Below, piece after piece: positions 58,137-64,000 of a DNA stretch of 64,000 bases. Position numbers and translations under genes: made by a program. A model generated the notes under the pieces. It searched no databases. It saw nothing but the letters and a program-made list of their open reading frames with translations, and was not told the DNA's origin. Within the stretch, counting starts at the first letter, position 1. Every line of letters begins with the position of its first letter. The stretch is from Oscarella lobularis (taxonomy: Eukaryota; Porifera; Homoscleromorpha; Homosclerophorida; Oscarellidae): assembly GCF_947507565.1 (NCBI RefSeq), contig NC_089189.1, positions 558,001 to 622,000 of the forward strand, read 5' to 3'.

Positions 58137-61100
58137 TCATTGATCTGCTCCTTCTAATATCTCCTTCATCCTCTCCACCATGACGTCATTCGGACTTTCC
58201 TACAGATGATGGATTACGACTGCGAGCTATACTTGTCATATCGAAAATACCGTTTCTTCTTCTTCCTCCTCCTCTTCCTCGGCCGCTTCCTCCTCCTCCT
58301 CCTCTTCCTCCTCTTCTTCCGCGGCCGCTTCCTCGGCCTCTAAAAGCTCTTCCATCATTTCTTCCTCTTCCTCTTCTTCCTAAGAAAGATTTGTCCGTTG
58401 CAGAACGAAAAGCGCGCGATTTCAAACCTCCATCATCGAATCCACAGATTCTGTAGGCTACACCAAAAACAATCTCATGCGCCAATAAGACAAAGGCAGG
58501 AAACGGGTCTTACTGTTGCTGCAACAGCCTCAGTTGCTAAATCTTCCTCCCAAGCCTCCTCAATCTCGGCCTCATCTTCGGCCTCAGATTCAGCTTCAGC
58601 CTCGGCCTCGGCCTCGGCCTCCATCTCAGCCTCAATCTCGGCCTCTTCCTCGGCTTCTTCTTCCTCGTCCTCCTTGTCCTCGTCGTCTGCCAAAACGACA
58701 TAGTTTCCCATTTCGTAAACTTCAAAGTTTTTCTCATCTTACTCCCGTAGACTTCCTCTTCCAGCTCTTCAATCTAAAAAAGCAGGCATCGTATTTAGAT
58801 GTCATGCACGTACGAAGAGCATTCGCATATTAGCAAATTAGTCTTACTCGAAATTTAAGTTCATCGATCTGACGATTAACACGTTAGCAAAAAACAGATT
58901 AGAATTAGACTCGCAGAATGGCGTCAATAAACCCAAACACTTTACCTCGTCTTCAATCTTATCGATCTAATAATAAACGAATAAAAATTATTACCAGTCT
59001 AAATTTCTTTCCCTACCCTAGAATCCGGCTTTCCCAGCTCCTTGTCGCCCACATCCTCCATAATCTTCGATTTCATTTTCTCCGCCAGCTCATCGCCTTC
59101 TTCCTCGGTGTCCGACACTTCTGCTGCAACTAACTTGACTGCCTCTTCAACCTACAAAGCAAATCTAGAAAACGCGTCGTCACATCGCTTCGTTTTTCTC
59201 TCTCACCTCGTCATCTTCCACTGCTTTACTTTCAAGAGCCTCTTCAAGGTCCTCTATAGCTTCCTCAATTCTTTCTTCCTGAGGACAAATTAATTAATTA
59301 ATTATATTAATATCCAACAGCTTTTCGACTCACTTTCTTCTCCTCAGCCACTGCAGCACCCTATAGCAATTGCGGTATTTTCGCACATTCATTTATAGCA
59401 AATCATTTTCTTACCGGAAGTGGAAATCCATCCTTTTGCTACAATAAATTGCCAAATGTAAGCATTCGTTATCGATACCCATCAGTTTGATTCTTACAAG
59501 CTTTTCTTTGACGGTGTCTTTCATTTTCTCAATTAATCGGCGCCTTTCATTTGCGTTATTAACCACTTCGCTAACCGTTTCATTGACGAGCTCTTCAGCC
59601 TACAAACAAAAGCGCTATAACTTAACAAGGACCCCCAAAGCGTTTGACTCTTCCCTAACCTTATCCAAATCGATGTCTTTGTTCTCTATCTCCTCCGCTA
59701 TTTCCTTCGCCGTGACCTCCAAGGCCTCTTCGATCTCCTACGAAGATTGGATAATGGGCAAATCGCGCGTAATGGAAATAAATCATACCTCTTCTAGCGA
59801 ATCATCGTCATCCTCTTCTTCAGCCATGCCAGCCTTTAGAGACAAAAGAAATAAAAGATGTTTGCAGTTAACTTAGTTAAAGATTCCGTGCCTCTTCTTG
59901 CGCTATCTGCAACGAAAGAGTCAACGCCAATCATCTAAAAGTACCTGAAGTGTGTTACCTCGGCAAGTGCCTCTTCTTCTTCCTCTTCTTCGTCTTCCAT
60001 CATTGCTTCTTCGATTTCTTCCTCGGCGTTTTCTCCCTAATAAAAGCACCGTGAGAACGAGGGGCTACACTAACGCCTCGCGGAAAACCTCTTCGTCCTA
60101 GAAGAAGGTTGCGTAAAAGACACGCCAAACGGTCAGCCTTTTTATAAAGAAACGCTTCTATGTGTATACCGCCTGCTCTGCTTCTTCCTCTGCTTCTTCC
60201 TCCGCTTCCTTTGAAAGGCAAAATATCAAAAAATTCACGTGGTCAGCCTTTTCTTCTATGTACCATTTCCGCCTCTTCCTCCGCTTCTTCCTCTGCTTCC
60301 TTCGAAAGGCAAAATATCAAAAAATTCACGCGGCCAGCCTTTTTATAAAGAAACGCTTCTATGTACCAATTCCGCCTCTTCCTCCGCTTCCTTTTTGAAA
60401 GATCAAAAAATGCACGTGGTCAGCCTTTTATAAAGAAACGCCTTCTATGTACCATTACCGTCTCTGCCTCCGCTTCTTCCTCCACTTCCTTTGAAAGGCA
60501 AAATATCAAAAATGCTTATCTTTGACACAGTATATGTAACGGACGTACTTTTATCAAGTCAGCAATGTCCACCTAAAGACAAGGATGATGGAATTCTAGT
60601 CACTAAAACCAAAAGGCGAACTGCGTTAGTTAATTACCTTTTCATCGTCATCGTCATCTGGAGCGTCGGTCTGCATAAAACATAAACTAAGTGATAGCCT
60701 AAGAACGTCCGAACATGCACTGTATACCAGAACAAAGACTTCTTCCGTTGTATCCTCTTCTATCTAAAAGGACAATTGAAATCTCTTACAGTTCACTGGC
60801 AGAGCCAATCGCCTTCACCTCTGGAGCCTCCGTCTACAAAGAAAACAACACCACGATAAAAATAGTAAGCTTCCTTATTTATGATTCAGGATGCAATAGG
60901 TAGCGACCGGTCCCCGCCCATTCACCCACCATGGCATTCATCTCGTTTAATTCTTCCATGAACTATAAAAATGAACGTTTTGAGTTACAGTTTCAGGATT
61001 CGTTTTGGGTTCACCTCCTCTTCGTCTTCATTTGCTACCGAATCGTCTGTCTGCAACCGAGCAGAAAGTCACTCACAGTCATTCTATTACATTCTATTGC

Positions 61101-62162
61101 GTACTTCTTCGGCCGGCGCGCCTTCAGCATTCAACATCTCCTGCTCAAACTGAACGACGGACACGTTCGAGCAATTTCTTTCTCACTTATGTATTTATCT
61201 ACCTCATCTAATTCATCTTCGTCTTCCTCTGTCGTCCCTGGGGTCTCCGTCTACGTAAATATATATCATCGTAAAGAAGACATTCATACTGGTTTGATTA
61301 CTCTTACAGCAGCTGGTCCAACTGCGGGTGGGCTCTCAGTTTGATCCTAGACAACGAATGGATAAGACATCAGGAGTTCGAGTCGTATAATATGTATAAC
61401 TCATCCCGCACCTGTTCGACCTATAAACACGTGTTTAGACTCATTGCGATCGAGAGTCGATTTTTCTTACTTCTTGTTCTCTCACTTCTTCCAATTCTCT
61501 CTCGATCTCTTCGATTTCGTCTACGATCTAGCAAGGAGAATAGAAAAATGGGCGACGGGAGGGCGGGGAAAAAGTCATATTCCTTCGCTAAATCAACGTC
61601 AATAATGAGTGTAAGTAGATTAGGTGGTGGGCGATGTCCTTACGTTTCCATGGCCAGTGTAGGGTCAGGAGGCAAGGAACCGAAGGAATCAACAGAAAGG
61701 TCAAAGCAACGTCTTACCTAAACATGGACACATATGTACATAGTAAGAGGGGGGAGAAAAGTCATCAGAAGGATTCCTTACCGGCAACGATGTCTCACGA
61801 CGTACGGCTAGAAATAAAGAACGGCGAATGAGACTCTCGACGGTACAGTAAACCGGAAAGTGCATCCGCCGCGCGCGGTGGGAAAACATTGAATCGGGCG
61901 TTATGTACCGACATGGGTGGAAGTTCGAGGCTTTGACACTCGCCCCGGTTTGATAATGTAAATGTAAGGGGCGAAAAAAGGAAAGGGGTCTTCGTTGTGG
62001 GGCCTCGCGACGTAACAGAAAGCGAGCCGACTCACGGATGTACACGTAAGTTCTCCTATGGGTTAGCTAAGGGAGCGGAGGTGGGGTGGAACTCTTACCT
62101 GGAGCGGCGATCGTCGATGCGAGTAGCCCGAGAACGGTTAGGAAGTAGAAAAATGGTCTCAT
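58137..62162 (-). CDS. Secretory-pathway Glu-rich protein made of many mini-exons
   Basis: The first exon 62162-62099 encodes a signal peptide (MRPFFYFLTVLGLLASTIAAP). A 26-nt exon 61807-61782 (AVRRETSLP) joins in phase. Downstream come perhaps 25 short exons of 25-200 nt, nearly all phase 0, coding for Glu/Asp/Ala-rich sequence. Examples: IVDEIEEIERELEEVREQE near 61500, TETPGTTEEDEDELDE near 61230, four tandem mini-exons of the EAEEEAE type at 60170-60480, and a larger exon at about 58720-58515 (YEMGNYVVLADDEDKED, then EAE repeats). The last exon ends ESPNDVMVERMKEILEGADQ, stop 58139-58137. I do not recognise the family. Highly acidic secreted proteins can bind calcium or cationic partners, but that is inference. 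Exon order is clear; the exact exon list is not complete. Confidence 0.65.
60125..60500 (-). repeat. Four tandem ~100-bp exon-intron units in the Glu-rich gene
   Basis: Each unit carries one 24-39-nt phase-0 exon (for example 60170-60208, EAEEEAEEEAEQA) plus the same flanking intron sequence (CTTTCAAAG acceptor side; TATAAAGAAACGC and GCCTTTTTATA blocks on the donor side). Exons and introns were duplicated together, so exon number grew by unequal crossing-over. Confidence 0.8.
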
Positions 62163-62529
62163 GATGCCTCTGCGCCAACACAAACCGTCGTTATAGCGTC
62201 GACATTCTTCGTCGACCCCGCCCAATCTCAGGTGTTCTCTTTTTACCGGGATAGTTCGACAAGTTTTACGGCGATTTCCGAACGTTGTGAACCGTCTTCG
62301 AAGACGTGGCCTACTGAAGTCCAAACGCGTTTTCCACTGACCTTGACCTCTTCGATGGAACGTCCGCACCTGCGCAAAGTGTTGGCAAGGGGGATGTGTG
62401 CCTCTGGGGGGAACACCTCTAATCTGATTAGTTACATGAGCTCGCGAAAACAAACGAAACAGAAAGAGAAAGCTAACACAGAAATCTACGAGAGTGTCTC
62501 ACTTGCACTCCTTTCCCACAGCAAGAATC
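62163..62529. other. Spacer between the two Glu-rich genes
   Basis: 367 bases with the 5' region of the Glu-rich gene at 62162 and the 3' region of the next. No TATA box or other feature was identified with confidence. Confidence 0.4.
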
Positions 62530-64000
62530 CTATTTTTTCTTCTTCCCCTCCTCTTCGTCCAGTTCATCCATCTGCAAGACAGCTGAATTTTCATACAATT
62601 TGATGTGTTATGCAAAAACCTCGTCAGCAAATTCCTCTTCGTCTTCAAGTTCAAGCTCCTCCACCTCCTCCTATTAGATTATAAATAAACGTGTGCTAGA
62701 AATAGTAACACTACGCGGAGTCCTAATTCTTACTTCGTTTGGCCTTAGGACACTTTTTGCGTGATTCAACAACTGCTTCGCTTCCTCCAATGCATCCAAA
62801 GCTTCCATGACAGCCTCGTCTCTTGATTCCTACAACAGCTGTCAATAACCGGGCTGCTAATCTTAGGATTGATTACCTTGGCTAAGGCATCCTGCAACTC
62901 CATTCTCTCTTCGTCGGTTAACTCCTCGGCTTCACCGTCGTTGACCTTCAGTTGAGAACCGTTTGATAACGACAACGAATCTGTGGACAATCTCACCACT
63001 TCGGGCTCTTCACCGGCCTCTATCTCTTCCTCCTCATCATCTTCAAAAGGCGGCGATTCTTCTTCCGCCATTTCCTCCTCCTCCTCTTCCTCCTCCTCTT
63101 CAGCGTCAGGCTCCACTTCAAAAGGCGGTGGTGCTGTAGATTCTCCTGCCATGAGCTCCTCCTCCTCCTCTTCCTCCTCTTCGTCCACCTCAAAAGGCGG
63201 TGGTGCTGTAGATTCTCCTGCCATGAGTTCCTCCTCCTCTTCTTCATCAGGCCCCACTTCAGTAGTTTCTTCGTCTTCCGTGAACTCGGACTCGTCTTCT
63301 TCTTCGTCGGCTTCCACCTCAGAATTCAGTACTTCTTCCTCGGCCAATTCTTCTTCCTCCGCCAATTCTTCTTCCTCCGCCAATTCTTCTTCTTCCGTCA
63401 ATTCTTCTTCCTCCGTCAATTCTTCTTCCTCCGTCAATTCTTCTTCGTCGTTCATTTCTTCCTCCATAGGCATTTCTGGCTCGGAGGCCTCAGTCGTCGC
63501 AACCGGCTCTTCGTCGGCCGGCTGAGCTTCCGTCGGTTCTTCTTCGTCTTCTTCTTCTCTTTCTTCTTCCAGCAGATCGCGAACTACATCTTTAGCCTGC
63601 GTCAGCAAATTGTACCAGAACAAAAATTCCGAAAAACGCTAGTGAACACACCTCTTGCTTGCTGATTTCGTTCCTTTCCACTTCCGAGCGCAACTCGGGC
63701 AAAATTCCTTGCAGTTTCTATCATAACAGCACAATCAATTAGCAGATTGGTATACAGGTACGTAAATGACATTAGGGTCAATTACTGCCATATTAGAATC
63801 CGGTTCTTCTGAAAGTCCTAAACCGTGCTCTACTGATTATTAAACTCGTCGCATACCTTTGCGAAGGCCGCCTACAGATTTCAACCCAGGGTAATATCAT
63901 GCAATAAAAATTCGCTGTACGTGGTTTTCGAATCGGTCGGCCGGAGCCGCGGAAGCTATGTGTGCAACAACCAAATCATACATACCTTCAACGCATCTTG
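62530..64000 (-). CDS. Glu-rich repetitive protein (5' end beyond window)
   Basis: Exons, in order of transcription: 64000-63986 (QDALK, continues upstream), 63872-63858 (15-nt micro-exon AAFAK), 63717-63652, 63596-62877, 62829-62734, 62670-62620 and 62571-62530. All are phase 0, ending EEEGKKKK and TAG. The 240-codon exon is made of Glu runs with an 18-bp repeat giving EELTEE/EELAEE units (63337-63453) and two copies of ELMAGESTAPPPFEV (63111-63240). Flanking exons are amphipathic helices (ESRDEAVMEALDALEEAKQLLNHA). It is similar in style to the neighbouring Glu-rich gene and on the same strand, so a tandem paralogue is likely. No known domain is visible; the start and any signal peptide are outside the window. 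Confidence 0.75.
63337..63453 (-). repeat. 18-bp coding minisatellite
   Basis: About six copies of an 18-bp unit encode (L-T/A-E-E-E-E)n. Neighbouring units differ by single third-position or Thr/Ala changes, which indicates recent expansion. Confidence 0.8.

Noticed and set aside
62983-63525. 180-residue Ser-rich plus-strand ORF
   Set aside because: Antisense of the Glu-rich exon (GAA/GAG reads as TCT/CTC/TTC).

Overview
The window is eukaryotic nuclear DNA from an animal with a compact genome. Most introns are about 45-65 nt, genes lie tens to hundreds of bases apart, and coding DNA is rich in CpG and TCG/GAC codons. The gene set is metazoan: SAFB-like, USP8, SMU1, GATM, an LRRK-type ROCO protein, somatomedin-B and LY6/uPAR domains. 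A sponge, possibly a homoscleromorph of the Oscarella type, is my best guess. That is inference from gene content and intron size, not something the sequence proves.

1-8610: four tandem same-strand copies (the first 5'-truncated) of a secreted multidomain protein. Order: signal peptide, Cys-rich module, GH76-like (alpha-1,6-mannanase type) domain, apple-like segment, second Cys-rich module, two somatomedin-B domains. 8668-22804: three tandem copies of an unrecognised very large secreted protein with a C-terminal heptad region and a conserved furin-like site. The middle copy is broken by four frameshifts. The third copy has acquired a 1.2 kb intron and extra 3' exons.

22956-33671: a minus-strand GPI-anchored LY6/uPAR-like gene stands head-to-head with a full-length LRRK-type gene (ARM/HEAT, LRR, ROC, COR, kinase, WD40). 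Its kinase domain lacks the catalytic residues. 33672-41402 is gene-poor. It holds two small secreted beta-trefoil-like genes in opposite orientation, a 24-nt poly(G) tract, palindromes and a hairpin-rich block that may be mobile-element debris.

41403-57846: conserved housekeeping genes. SAFB-like, GATM and SMU1 are on the minus strand, an LRMDA-like gene is on the plus strand sharing a 115-bp bidirectional promoter with SMU1, and USP8 is on the minus strand. SMU1 introns carry two striking repeat arrays: four ~640-bp units each with the same 59-nt palindrome, and twelve ~48-bp hairpin units. 58137-64000: two neighbouring minus-strand genes for extremely Glu-rich proteins built from many tiny phase-0 exons. 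One starts with a signal peptide; the other runs off the window end.

No RNA genes, CRISPR arrays or intact transposons were found. Exon limits were worked out by hand from GT/GC-AG sites, reading-frame continuity and similarity to known families. They are most certain for SAFB, SMU1, USP8 (3' half), LRMDA and the tandem arrays, and least certain for the LRRK-like gene and the first Glu-rich gene.
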